Source: Exiguobacterium acetylicum DSM 20416
GTDB lineage: Bacteria; Bacillota; Bacilli; Exiguobacteriales; Exiguobacteriaceae
DNA: 64,000 bases
Direction: 5' to 3'
Assembly: GCF_000702605.1 (NCBI RefSeq)
Contig: NZ_JNIR01000001.1
Location: 114,501-178,500 of the forward strand
Both the position numbers and the translations under genes were made by a program. Shown one piece after another: positions 43,080 through 50,197 of this stretch. Each line of letters starts with the position of its first letter. The first letter of the stretch is position 1. The notes under the pieces were generated by a model. That model saw only the letters and a program-made list of their open reading frames with translations. It was not told the origin of the DNA and searched no databases.

Positions 43080-43883
43080 ATGAAACATGTACTGACGATT
43101 GCGGGATCCGACTCCGGTGGTGGAGCTGGGATTCAAGCAGATTTAAAAACATTTTCGGCTTTAGGCGTTTATGGAATGAGCGTACTGACAGCCGTCACAG
43201 CGCAAAATACGTTGGGAGTTCAAGCGGTGGAAGAGTTATCCCCAGAAATCGTAGATGCCCAGTTAACGTCGATTTTTTCAGACATTCGTGTCGATGCGAT
43301 CAAAATCGGAATGGTCTCGAATGCGCAGACGATTCGTGTCATTGCTACACATCTCCGTAAACAAACAGTCCCTATTATATTAGATCCCGTCATGGTCGCT
43401 AAAGGCGGTCATGCCCTATTGCGGACGGAAGCTGAACAAGCATTGATTTCAGAACTTTTACCACTTGCGACTCTCGTCACACCGAATTTACCGGAAGCAG
43501 AACGTTTAACAGGACGATCGGTCACCAATCTAGAGGAAATGCGACTGGCGATGCATCAATTGGCTACACAGACAGGTGCAGTATTGCTAAAAGGTGGACA
43601 TCTCTCAGGAGCTGCGACGGATTTGTTGTTTGATGGGGAAGTGGAACACCACTTCACATCGGAACGATTAGACAATCAACATACTCATGGTACTGGTTGT
43701 ACCTTATCCGCAGCGATTGCAGCGCGGATGGCGCTTGGAGAAGATTTACAAGATAGTGTACGACAGGCGAAAAACTATGTCACGGAGGCAATTCGTCATG
43801 GATTTGCTCTCGGACAAGGTATTGGACCGACACATCATTTTCATTCACTTTGGAGGGATACACATGTTTACGACCATTCTTGA
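43080..43883 (+). CDS. thiD: Hydroxymethylpyrimidine (phosphate) kinase
   Basis: Bifunctional HMP/HMP-P kinase, 267 residues, of the ribokinase-like fold: IAGSDSGGGAGIQADLKTF at the N-terminus, ILDPVMVAKGGHALL, TPNLPEAERL and the anion-hole GTGCTLSAAIAA. It phosphorylates 4-amino-5-hydroxymethyl-2-methylpyrimidine for thiamine synthesis or salvage. AAGGTGAAAAGAAC precedes the ATG. First gene of a TPP-riboswitch operon; its 3' end overlaps thiM by 20 nt. Confidence 0.95.
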   Translation: MKHVLTIAGSDSGGGAGIQADLKTFSALGVYGMSVLTAVTAQNTLGVQAVEELSPEIVDAQLTSIFSDIRVDAIKIGMVSNAQTIRVIATHLRKQTVPIILDPVMVAKGGHALLRTEAEQALISELLPLATLVTPNLPEAERLTGRSVTNLEEMRLAMHQLATQTGAVLLKGGHLSGAATDLLFDGEVEHHFTSERLDNQHTHGTGCTLSAAIAARMALGEDLQDSVRQAKNYVTEAIRHGFALGQGIGPTHHFHSLWRDTHVYDHS

Positions 43884-44631
43884 ACACAAACCACTCATTC
43901 ACCATCTGACGAACACGGTTACGATCAACGACTGCGCAAACGTCACACTCGCTGTTGGAGCATCCCCCGTCATGGCAGAAGACATTCGTGAAGTAGAAGA
44001 GATGGTTAGACTCGCGCAAGCTCTTGTCTTAAACATTGGTACGATCGATGCAGACATGCAAGCAGCTCAACGACTCGCAGTCCGTGAAGCGGGACGTTTG
44101 AATGTCCCAATCGTTCTTGATCCCGTAGGAGCAGGAGCAACGACATTACGTACTGCTTTTTCCAAAGAACTCATTGATCTCGGGTGTACGGTCATTAAAG
44201 GAAATGCTTCTGAAATCAAGACGTTACTTGGGGAAGACGGACGAACTAAGGGAGTCGATGCTGCGGGAGATGCAATTATGGATCGAGAAAGTATTCGCGT
44301 ATTCGCTCGCAAACACAAATCTGTCCTCGTCGTGACAGGTCCGAACGACTACATTACGGATGGAACGCGCGAAATGGAATTACATGTAGGAACACCGCGT
44401 CTAGGAGACATCACGGGTACGGGCTGTATGACGGCCTCCTTGATTGCGAGCTTCCTCGGTGCAGGATATACGGCATTTGAGGCGGCTGTCCACGGGACAT
44501 TTGTCATGGGAAAAGCAGGGGAACAAGCAGCCTCCGCGCAAGGTCTTGGTGATTTTAAACGAGAGTTGTTCAATGCCATCAGCCTTATGACGGAGCAAGA
44601 CCTGGTGGAGGTGACAGAACGTGTCAATTGA
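43864..44631 (+). CDS. thiM: Hydroxyethylthiazole kinase
   Basis: Thiazole salvage kinase, 255 residues: HLTNTVTINDCANVTLAVGASPVMA at the N-terminus, LNIGTID, PIVLDPVGAGAT, KGNASEIKTL and GTGCMTASLIASFL with the catalytic anion hole. Start 43864 (GGAGGGATACAC upstream) overlaps the end of thiD, giving translational coupling. A longer in-frame extension back to 43687 lies wholly within thiD and is not used. Presence of thiM points to salvage of the thiazole moiety. Confidence 0.95.
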   Translation: MFTTILEHKPLIHHLTNTVTINDCANVTLAVGASPVMAEDIREVEEMVRLAQALVLNIGTIDADMQAAQRLAVREAGRLNVPIVLDPVGAGATTLRTAFSKELIDLGCTVIKGNASEIKTLLGEDGRTKGVDAAGDAIMDRESIRVFARKHKSVLVVTGPNDYITDGTREMELHVGTPRLGDITGTGCMTASLIASFLGAGYTAFEAAVHGTFVMGKAGEQAASAQGLGDFKRELFNAISLMTEQDLVEVTERVN

Positions 44632-45259
44632 TTACTCCATCTATGCAGTGACGGATCGTCGGTACCATCCTGGAGTCGCGATCGATACGGTCGTTGAGGA
44701 AGCCATTTTAGGTGGTGCAACAATCGTGCAATTACGGGAAAAAACAGCGCAAGGAAAGGAATTCTTTGATCAGGCAGTTCGGTTGAAAACACTCACGGAT
44801 CGCTATGATGTTCCTTTAATCATCAATGATCGGATTGATATCGCGTTACTCACCGGAGCTGGTTTGCATATCGGACAAGAAGACATTCCTTTAACCGCAG
44901 CACGTCGCCTTTTACCAGATGCTGTGATTGGCGTATCAGTAGCAACCGTTGCACAAGCGATTGAAGCAGAACGAGACGGAGCCTCTTATTTAGGGGTGGG
45001 TTCTCTATTTGCGACTTTATCCAAAGCGGACGCTGATTCCATGTCGCACACGATGCTTCAGGCGATTCGGGAAGCCGTACGATTACCTCTAATCGGTATT
45101 GGTGGAATCACAGCAACGAATGTCTCCTCTCTGCCCATCCCGCTGGAAGGGTATGCCGTCATCTCAGAGATTTTCGCTAAAGAAGATCGACAACTCGCTG
45201 CGCAGCAAATGACAGATGCTGTGCGAGAATGGTATCAATCACTTCAGAACAGGGTATAA
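44621..45259 (+). CDS. thiE: Thiamine-phosphate synthase
   Basis: TIM-barrel enzyme joining HMP-PP to HET-P, 212 residues. Motifs: IYAVTDRRY, GGATIVQLREKTA (substrate-binding QLREK), IINDRIDIALLTGAGLHIGQED, GVSVATVAQA, YLGVGSLFATLSKAD (usual GPxFxTxTK; here GSLFATLSK) and GIGGITATN. GTG start 8 nt after GGAGGTGA, overlapping the thiM stop by 11 nt. With thiD and thiM it gives a salvage set; no thiC, thiG or thiS in the window. Confidence 0.94.
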   Translation: MSIDYSIYAVTDRRYHPGVAIDTVVEEAILGGATIVQLREKTAQGKEFFDQAVRLKTLTDRYDVPLIINDRIDIALLTGAGLHIGQEDIPLTAARRLLPDAVIGVSVATVAQAIEAERDGASYLGVGSLFATLSKADADSMSHTMLQAIREAVRLPLIGIGGITATNVSSLPIPLEGYAVISEIFAKEDRQLAAQQMTDAVREWYQSLQNRV

Positions 45260-45279
45260 TCCGTTCAGAGGTGATTGTA

Positions 45280-45714
45280 TTGAAATGGCAGACGATCCGT
45301 TTTCGCGGCTATTGGATTCGATATCGGTTAGAACCACAAATCATTCGAGTCGATAATCAGGGGATCTACCATCTAGGAAAAGTCTTATTTCCGCGTCCTA
45401 ATCGTGTTTCCTATGAAATGGCCCTTTTATTGAAAGAAAAGTATGAAAGACGCTACAAACGTCCGTTGTATATTAAAACGAGCTCGATTGCGACGGAAAT
45501 TTGGGGTCATACTCATTTAGATATTTATTACCGGGCACTTCTTCGTCTACCGATTCCGACGCGACTTCGTCAACGTTATACGAACCGATTAGAAAGCACG
45601 AAAATCATTGATATCGGCGTACGCGCTGTCGACCAAAATCGAATTGTCTGGGATATCGGAGATTACGTAGGAGGATGGTTCGTGTTTTGGCTCATTCGCA
45701 GACGAATGCGCTGA
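45280..45714 (+). CDS. Hypothetical protein (144 aa)
   Basis: I do not recognise the family. The protein is strongly basic (many Arg and Tyr: RGYWIRYRLEP, KEKYERRYKRPLYIK, TRLRQRYTNRLE) and ends in a hydrophobic stretch YVGGWFVFWLIRRRMR that could anchor it to the membrane. The TTG start at 45280 is preceded by AGAGGTG at 6 nt; a longer frame back to 45229 overlaps thiE and has no site. It begins 20 nt after thiE, so it may be read through from the thiamine operon, though a TATAAT within the thiE end might serve it. Confidence 0.65.
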   Translation: MKWQTIRFRGYWIRYRLEPQIIRVDNQGIYHLGKVLFPRPNRVSYEMALLLKEKYERRYKRPLYIKTSSIATEIWGHTHLDIYYRALLRLPIPTRLRQRYTNRLESTKIIDIGVRAVDQNRIVWDIGDYVGGWFVFWLIRRRMR

Positions 45715-45769
45715 ACTTGCAATGTCCCGTTTCTCGTGGTGCAATATAGGTAGAAACGAGGTGACAGAC

Positions 45770-46138
45770 ATGGACATTCCCCGTTGTGAAACGATTGCGA
45801 TTGACGAACAGCGTGCGTCTGAAATCGGACGAATCGTGGATACGATTCCGACGCTTGAAATCGGAAAGCTATTTAAGATTCTTTCGGATGCGACACGACT
45901 GCGAATCGTTTATGCGTTGACGATCGAAGAAGAACTATGCGTTTGTGATGTCTCAGCCTCTGTCGACTGTTCGATCGCGACAGCGTCGCATCATCTTCGG
46001 TCTTTGTTGAAACAAGGACTCGTCAAGTTCCGAAAAGAAGGAAAAGTCGTCTATTATTCCTTAGATGATCATCATGTATCATCGCTTGTGCATATGGTGA
46101 TGGAACATGTACAAGAGGGAAAAGCAATGCCTGAATAA
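45770..46138 (+). CDS. ArsR/SmtB family metal-sensing repressor (CadC/CzrA-like)
   Basis: A 122-residue winged-helix metalloregulator. The metal-site motif ELCVCDVSA in the recognition-preceding helix is the ELCVCD signature of cadmium/lead/zinc sensor CadC, followed by ATASHHLRSLLKQGLV as the DNA-recognition helix and FRKEGKVVYYSL wing. An N-terminal cysteine (Cys6) could be a further ligand; CadC normally has two there. It has its own start (GAGGTGACAGAC upstream). Unusually, no efflux ATPase or other transporter gene follows; a convergent membrane protein gene does. It may act in trans or only on itself. Confidence 0.9.
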   Translation: MDIPRCETIAIDEQRASEIGRIVDTIPTLEIGKLFKILSDATRLRIVYALTIEEELCVCDVSASVDCSIATASHHLRSLLKQGLVKFRKEGKVVYYSLDDHHVSSLVHMVMEHVQEGKAMPE

Positions 46139-46139
46139 A

Positions 46140-46195
46140 TCTTTAGAATAAACGAAAAGCGCAGCCGAAGCTGCGCTTTTCGTTTATTCTAAAGA
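46140..46195. terminator. Long perfect palindromic bidirectional terminator
   Basis: 26-bp perfect arms around a CGAA loop (left 46140-46165, right 46170-46195), starting TCTTTAGAATAAACG. It contains the stop codon of the minus-strand gene and begins two bases after the ArsR stop codon. Confidence 0.88.
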
Positions 46196-46822
46196 CGATT
46201 GTTCTGATCCCTTAGGAGCGAAGCGGTGGAAGAAAAAGACCGTGGCACTAATTAATAAAAAGGACAGGATGGAGAGAGCAAGACACATCCATTTATATGT
46301 AGCGATTAAAGAATCTGATTGTTGTAATTTGGCTTGAAGCGTTTTATACAAATCATCTTTCACACGGGATAAGTCTTCGAGAATCGTTTGAGTCGTCTGA
46401 GTCGACTGTCTAGCAAGACGTTTTGCGGCTGTTGGACTTTGACGTTCATAGACAACAAACACGCGTTCAATCTCGGACTCCCAGACATTGTTGCGGCGAA
46501 GGAGATCTTTAATCGTCCCTGGGGTAGTCGACGATTGGTTCAGACTATTGCGCAAATCATGAATTTTAGACGTTGAAAAGTAATATTGTTCGATATAACG
46601 ATTATCTTCATACAATAAGAGACCACGAACCGCATTGGCACGATCTCGATTGTGTTCGACCAACTGATCTACCTGATTGATTAAAGGTATATTATGATCC
46701 TTCATTTGCTCGGTCATCGTTGCAATCGTCCGATAACCGGATAACGCATAGATGATCGGGATAGAGGCGAATAAGCTGACCAAGAAAATCAGCAGAATAC
46801 GCTGACGCCAAAGAGAGTGCAT
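46184..46822 (-). CDS. Membrane protein with extracellular four-helix-bundle (MCP-type) sensor domain only
   Basis: A 212-residue protein with an N-terminal membrane helix (LLIFLVSLFASIPIIYALSG), an extracytoplasmic helical domain of about 145 residues rich in heptads (NIPLINQVDQLVEHNRDRANAVRGLLLYEDNRYIEQYYFS) typical of 4HB_MCP/CHASE3-like sensors, a second helix (WMCLALSILSFLLISATVFFF) and only about 15 cytoplasmic residues. No HAMP, kinase, GGDEF or methyl-accepting domain follows, and I see no frameshifted remains downstream. It may act as an accessory or inhibitory subunit of another receptor, or be a truncated receptor. Confidence 0.75.
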   Translation of the reverse strand: MHSLWRQRILLIFLVSLFASIPIIYALSGYRTIATMTEQMKDHNIPLINQVDQLVEHNRDRANAVRGLLLYEDNRYIEQYYFSTSKIHDLRNSLNQSSTTPGTIKDLLRRNNVWESEIERVFVVYERQSPTAAKRLARQSTQTTQTILEDLSRVKDDLYKTLQAKLQQSDSLIATYKWMCLALSILSFLLISATVFFFHRFAPKGSEQSSLE

Positions 46823-46983
46823 GCAATCATTCCTTTAAATAAAAGACTTGTCATAAGCTTAACTACTATCGTAAAAAAAGTGAAGCCTGTCTATTTTTTG
46901 AATAGGGATAATGACTGAAAAAGTGAATAATACTAATAAAAAAGCAGGAAAGATGATGCAGTACGAGAAGCTGTTTTAAGAAG

Positions 46984-47010
46984 ATAAAAAAAGCACAGCT
47001 AAGCTGCGCT
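46984..47010 (-). terminator. yitT terminator
   Basis: Minus strand AAGCGCAGC-TTA-GCTGTGCTT followed by TTTTTT. Confidence 0.8.
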
Positions 47011-47015
47011 TGGTG

Positions 47016-47882
47016 TTAAAACGAATACGAATGTTCCTTGTAATTGCCGAAGACAGTGTGGATTTCCGAGAATGTAACGAATGCATTCGGTTCGACAGAA
47101 GAGACGATTTCTTGCAAACGGACGATTTCGTTATTTTGAACGACGACATAGACCATTTTTTTCGTTCGGTTGGAGTATCCCCCACGTGCATCAAGAATCG
47201 TGACGCCACGTCCGAGTTCTTTTGTGATGACTTCATTGATTTCATCTGCTTTCTCACAAATGATAATACATTGCTTAGAAGCAGAATAGAAACTGTAAAC
47301 CGTCTGAAGGGCTTTGGCGCGAACAAAGCTCATGATGAGAGCGTACATAACATGTTTAAGATCAAAGACCCACCATACTAGGATGTAGATGACAAGATCT
47401 TGCATCAGAAATATACGAGGAAGTGGCCAGTTATGAAAACGAGCAAAGAAAAATTTTCCAAGAATATCAAGCCCTCCAGTTGAAGCACCACCGAAGAAGA
47501 TCAATGCCATTGCGAGACCAGAAACTAGACCAGCAAAGATAGAAGCGACGAGCGGATCATTTAGAGATTCCGGAACGATTTGAGTCGGAATCCAGTCAAT
47601 TAAAAAGGAAGAAGCAATGACGATAATTCCAGATAAGAACATGAATCGTTTGCGCAGGAAACGGAAACCTAAAAGGAAGAGGGGAATGTTTAAGAGCAAT
47701 TGCGTTAATCCGATTGGCGTGTGGAAGAGCTCTTGAATAATGAGCGTGATCCCCATGATACCACCTGATCCGATATCATTTGGAGATAGTAGTAGGCTGA
47801 TGTAAAGGGAATACAGCAACGTACCAATGATTAAGAAACTGATTTTTTCAACTCTCTTTTTCTGTGGGTGTGTTGTAGTCAT
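47016..47882 (-). CDS. YitT family membrane protein (YitT_membrane + DUF2179)
   Basis: A 288-residue YitT/YqfU-type protein: five or six membrane helices (ISFLIIGTLLYSLYISLLLSP, the signature NDIGSGGIMGITLI, GGASTGGLDILGKFF) followed by a C-terminal DUF2179 domain (ASKQCIIICEKADEINEVITKELGRGVTILDARGGYSN). Function unknown. The start ATG at 47882 has no ribosome binding site of its own. The strong AAGGAGGAG lies in front of an 8-codon upstream frame whose TGA overlaps this ATG, implying translational coupling. A terminator follows. Confidence 0.88.
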   Translation of the reverse strand: MTTTHPQKKRVEKISFLIIGTLLYSLYISLLLSPNDIGSGGIMGITLIIQELFHTPIGLTQLLLNIPLFLLGFRFLRKRFMFLSGIIVIASSFLIDWIPTQIVPESLNDPLVASIFAGLVSGLAMALIFFGGASTGGLDILGKFFFARFHNWPLPRIFLMQDLVIYILVWWVFDLKHVMYALIMSFVRAKALQTVYSFYSASKQCIIICEKADEINEVITKELGRGVTILDARGGYSNRTKKMVYVVVQNNEIVRLQEIVSSVEPNAFVTFSEIHTVFGNYKEHSYSF

Positions 47883-47905
47883 GGCAATATGATGAGTGAC
47901 CTCAT
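47879..47905 (-). CDS. Possible 8-codon leader peptide coupled to yitT
   Basis: ATG at 47905, preceded closely by AAGGAGGAGC, reads MRSLIILP and stops with TGA overlapping the yitT ATG (ATGA). It could serve only to deliver ribosomes to yitT. Confidence 0.35.
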   Translation of the reverse strand: MRSLIILP

Positions 47906-48020
47906 GCTCCTCCTTCTGTGAGTATCTGCCTGCAAGAGTACGCTCATATGCATAAAATTTCAACCCTTCTTATGAAAAAAAAGATGAAAAAGGGTACGTT
48001 TTTTTAGGAAGGTGATGAAA

Positions 48021-48623
48021 ATGAAGAAAATGTTATGGATTCTTGGTTGTATCTGCTTAGGAATACTAGTTGGAATTCGTCTTTTTGAACAACCCAATGA
48101 AAAAAATCAATCATCCATTTGGCATGATGGTGATCTTGTAGCGAGACAAGTGGGGGCCTCGATGACGAATACGGTAGCGGTTCGTCAACTAGCCGAACAA
48201 CTTCCGTTCTCATCAGAATTAAAACAGGTAGATGTTGAAGGAGAATCGTTACGTCTTGCCTATGAAGTGACAGGAAAAGAGCGACAAGCTTGGATCGGTA
48301 CCGATACCGGGACACTACAAGTGAATCAGGATTTTTTAAAGGCTCGATTATCTAAAGTTCTGATGCATCATACGCTTGTTTTATTTTCAACGATTCCTGA
48401 TTTAACTGACCTAGAAATTCACTACACGGATCCGTATTCAGGTGCAGATTTTACGATGGACCGGAAAACATTCGACGCCTATACTCCGACCGATATCGAA
48501 CGAGCTACTTCGTCTTCTAGACGCTTTAATCGTGTCGTCATTGATGGCTATGTGCTTGATGAATCAAGACGAAATACTTTCTTTGAACGCTTCGCATCAC
48601 GACTACGAATTCAAACTAATTAG
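48021..48623 (+). CDS. Hypothetical membrane-anchored protein (DUF4825-like)
   Basis: A 200-residue protein with an N-terminal membrane anchor (MLWILGCICLGILVGIRLF) and an extracytoplasmic domain. The cysteine at about 12 is not in a good lipobox. The segment RQLAEQLPFSSELKQVDVEG, the two-strand LRLAYEVTG and the LEIHYTDPYSGADFTMDRKTFDAY block resemble DUF4825 proteins of Bacillales, whose role is unknown. Start 48021 is chosen by spacing from GGAAGG (8 nt). Divergent from yitT. Confidence 0.7.
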   Translation: MKKMLWILGCICLGILVGIRLFEQPNEKNQSSIWHDGDLVARQVGASMTNTVAVRQLAEQLPFSSELKQVDVEGESLRLAYEVTGKERQAWIGTDTGTLQVNQDFLKARLSKVLMHHTLVLFSTIPDLTDLEIHYTDPYSGADFTMDRKTFDAYTPTDIERATSSSRRFNRVVIDGYVLDESRRNTFFERFASRLRIQTN

Positions 48624-48723
48624 TTGTATAAAGCAAGAAAAGGCATTTTTCACAATCTCGACACAATGATATCGTTTACATCTCGTTCTTTTATAAAAAC
48701 GATAAAACAGGTCTATTCAATAC

Positions 48724-48752
48724 TTGAACATCTTTTAAGATGGAAGTATGAT
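48724..48752 (+). promoter_or_regulatory. Promoter of the formate/nitrite transporter gene
   Basis: TTGAAC, 17-nt spacer, TATGAT. Confidence 0.7.
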
Positions 48753-48768
48753 AATAAATGAACAAACA

Positions 48769-48786
48769 TTGTGAAGTGTTGAACAA
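48769..48786 (+). promoter_or_regulatory. Rex-like operator downstream of the FNT promoter
   Basis: TTGTGAAGTGTTGAACAA; consensus Rex box is TTGTGAA-N4-TTCACAA. Left half perfect, right half 5 of 7. Positioned about 10-27 bp after the predicted transcription start, where bound Rex would block transcription at low NADH/NAD ratio. B. subtilis Rex controls the FNT gene ywcJ. Confidence 0.5.
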
Positions 48787-48806
48787 AAGAAAGAGAGGTT
48801 TCTACG

Positions 48807-49643
48807 ATGAACGAGGTAGAAGCATTAGAAGGATTACGGAATAAAGCAATCAAGTCGACGCGCATGCTACAAATGCGTCCTCTCGAGTACTTAGTTCGTG
48901 CCATGCTAGCGGGGATTTTCATTGGATTTGCAATTATTTTTACCTTAAAAGCAATTAACGGTCTATATATGGCGGAGTCACCTGTTGCGACACTTGTCGG
49001 TGGACTGACCTTCGGAGTGGCACTTGTCTTGATCGTTTACGGTGGGGCAGAGCTGTTTACAGGAAATACGATGTATTTCACGACGGCGACGATGCGCGGC
49101 TATACGACGAAGATGGATACGATGAAGGTCTGGTTAATCTGTCTAATCGGAAATGGACTTGGAGGATTAGCGTTTGCGCTACTCTTTTCCCAAACAGGAA
49201 TCATACAAGAGCTTGGTATGAACAATTGGTTGTTTGCGGTATCGGAAACGAAAATTCATCATACGACGTGGGAAATCTTCACGCGGGCAATCTTCTGTAA
49301 CTGGATGGTCTGTTTAGCGATTTTCATTCCAAAGAATATGAAGAATGAGTTGGCGCAAATCATGATGATGATGGTACTTGTTGCAGTATTCTTTGCTTCT
49401 GGATTTGATCACGTCATCGCCAATATGGCATTGTTCTCCATTGCGTTAGTCGTACCACATCCGGATACGATCACATTTGCCGGAGCGATGCATAACCTGT
49501 TGCCAGCTTTAGCCGGTAACATCATTGGTGGAGCAGTCTTCATGGGAATGATTTATACGTGGCTGAATAAAGAAAAATTAGAAGTAGATGAATCACGTCA
49601 ATCCACGACACCTGTTCATATTGCTTCGAAACAAAATGCATAA
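48807..49643 (+). CDS. Formate/nitrite transporter family protein (YwcJ-like)
   Basis: Pentameric FNT channel family, 278 residues, six membrane helices. The central-loop signatures are GGAELFTGNTMYFTTA (usual GxELFTGN), NWMVCLAIFIPKNMKN (NWLVCLA) and GFDHVIANMALFS (GFEHVVANM), which form the anion filter. It moves formate, nitrite or hydrosulfide. AGAAAGAGAGG precedes the ATG. The clear promoter and Rex-like site suggest induction under fermentative or oxygen-limited growth. A perfect palindromic terminator follows. Confidence 0.92.
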   Translation: MNEVEALEGLRNKAIKSTRMLQMRPLEYLVRAMLAGIFIGFAIIFTLKAINGLYMAESPVATLVGGLTFGVALVLIVYGGAELFTGNTMYFTTATMRGYTTKMDTMKVWLICLIGNGLGGLAFALLFSQTGIIQELGMNNWLFAVSETKIHHTTWEIFTRAIFCNWMVCLAIFIPKNMKNELAQIMMMMVLVAVFFASGFDHVIANMALFSIALVVPHPDTITFAGAMHNLLPALAGNIIGGAVFMGMIYTWLNKEKLEVDESRQSTTPVHIASKQNA

Positions 49644-49645
49644 TC

Positions 49646-49676
49646 AAAAAGCAGCTGTCGCGACAGCTGCTTTTTT
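49646..49676. terminator. Bidirectional terminator
   Basis: AAAAAGCAGCTGTCG directly abutting its reverse complement CGACAGCTGCTTTTT. Confidence 0.85.
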
Positions 49677-49679
49677 CAT

Positions 49680-50099
49680 TCATTCCATATGTTGAAAGCG
49701 ATCGACGTCTGCAGCCAGTTCTTCGTAAATCGTCTCGACGATTTGTGCATCATCGAAGAGCCCGAGGACGTTATCGTCCGGTAAGGCGTCAACAGGAGAC
49801 GTGAAGTACAGAACGGCCGTCAACAACAATTGTTCCTGTTCCGCATGCATTTCAAATTTTTTCTGATAGAGAGCACGAAGCATTTCAAGCAGTTGTTTTA
49901 ATTGAAAATAAAGGACGAGTTCTGCCTCGCGTTCGATGTCCGAGCTTTCTGTAGACGCGATATCTTGCGTCAAGTGCGCAAGTCCGACTTCTGCTCGAAC
50001 TAACAATTCTTGTTGTGCTTTTTCATCCCCAACGAGGTCGAGTGCCTGTCGGTGAAAATACGTATAAGCCGATTTAAAATCTCCGGGTGTAAATTCCAT
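49680..50099 (-). CDS. DUF1232 (YkvA-like) domain protein
   Basis: A 139-residue protein whose C-terminal part has the DUF1232 signature AVLYFTSPVDALPDDNVLGLFDDAQIV. In most YkvA proteins this segment is partly hydrophobic and preceded by a short helix; here a longer helical N-terminal region (about 90 residues, acidic, with QELLVRAEVGLAHLTQD) comes first. Function unknown. AGAAGGAGACATCACC precedes the ATG. A palindrome TTGCAATTTTGCAA lies about 50 bp upstream, between this gene and the divergent aminopeptidase. Confidence 0.75.
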   Translation of the reverse strand: MEFTPGDFKSAYTYFHRQALDLVGDEKAQQELLVRAEVGLAHLTQDIASTESSDIEREAELVLYFQLKQLLEMLRALYQKKFEMHAEQEQLLLTAVLYFTSPVDALPDDNVLGLFDDAQIVETIYEELAADVDRFQHME

Positions 50100-50197
50100 G
50101 GTGATGTCTCCTTCTATTCTCCTTCTAGTTTCGCCTTATTTCTTGCAAAATTGCAACTATTTCGTGAAAATAAAGATACAAGAAAGGGGATTACATA

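Noticed and set aside
43687-43863. N-terminal extension of thiM
   Set aside because: It lies wholly within thiD; family length and the GGAGGG site support the ATG at 43864.
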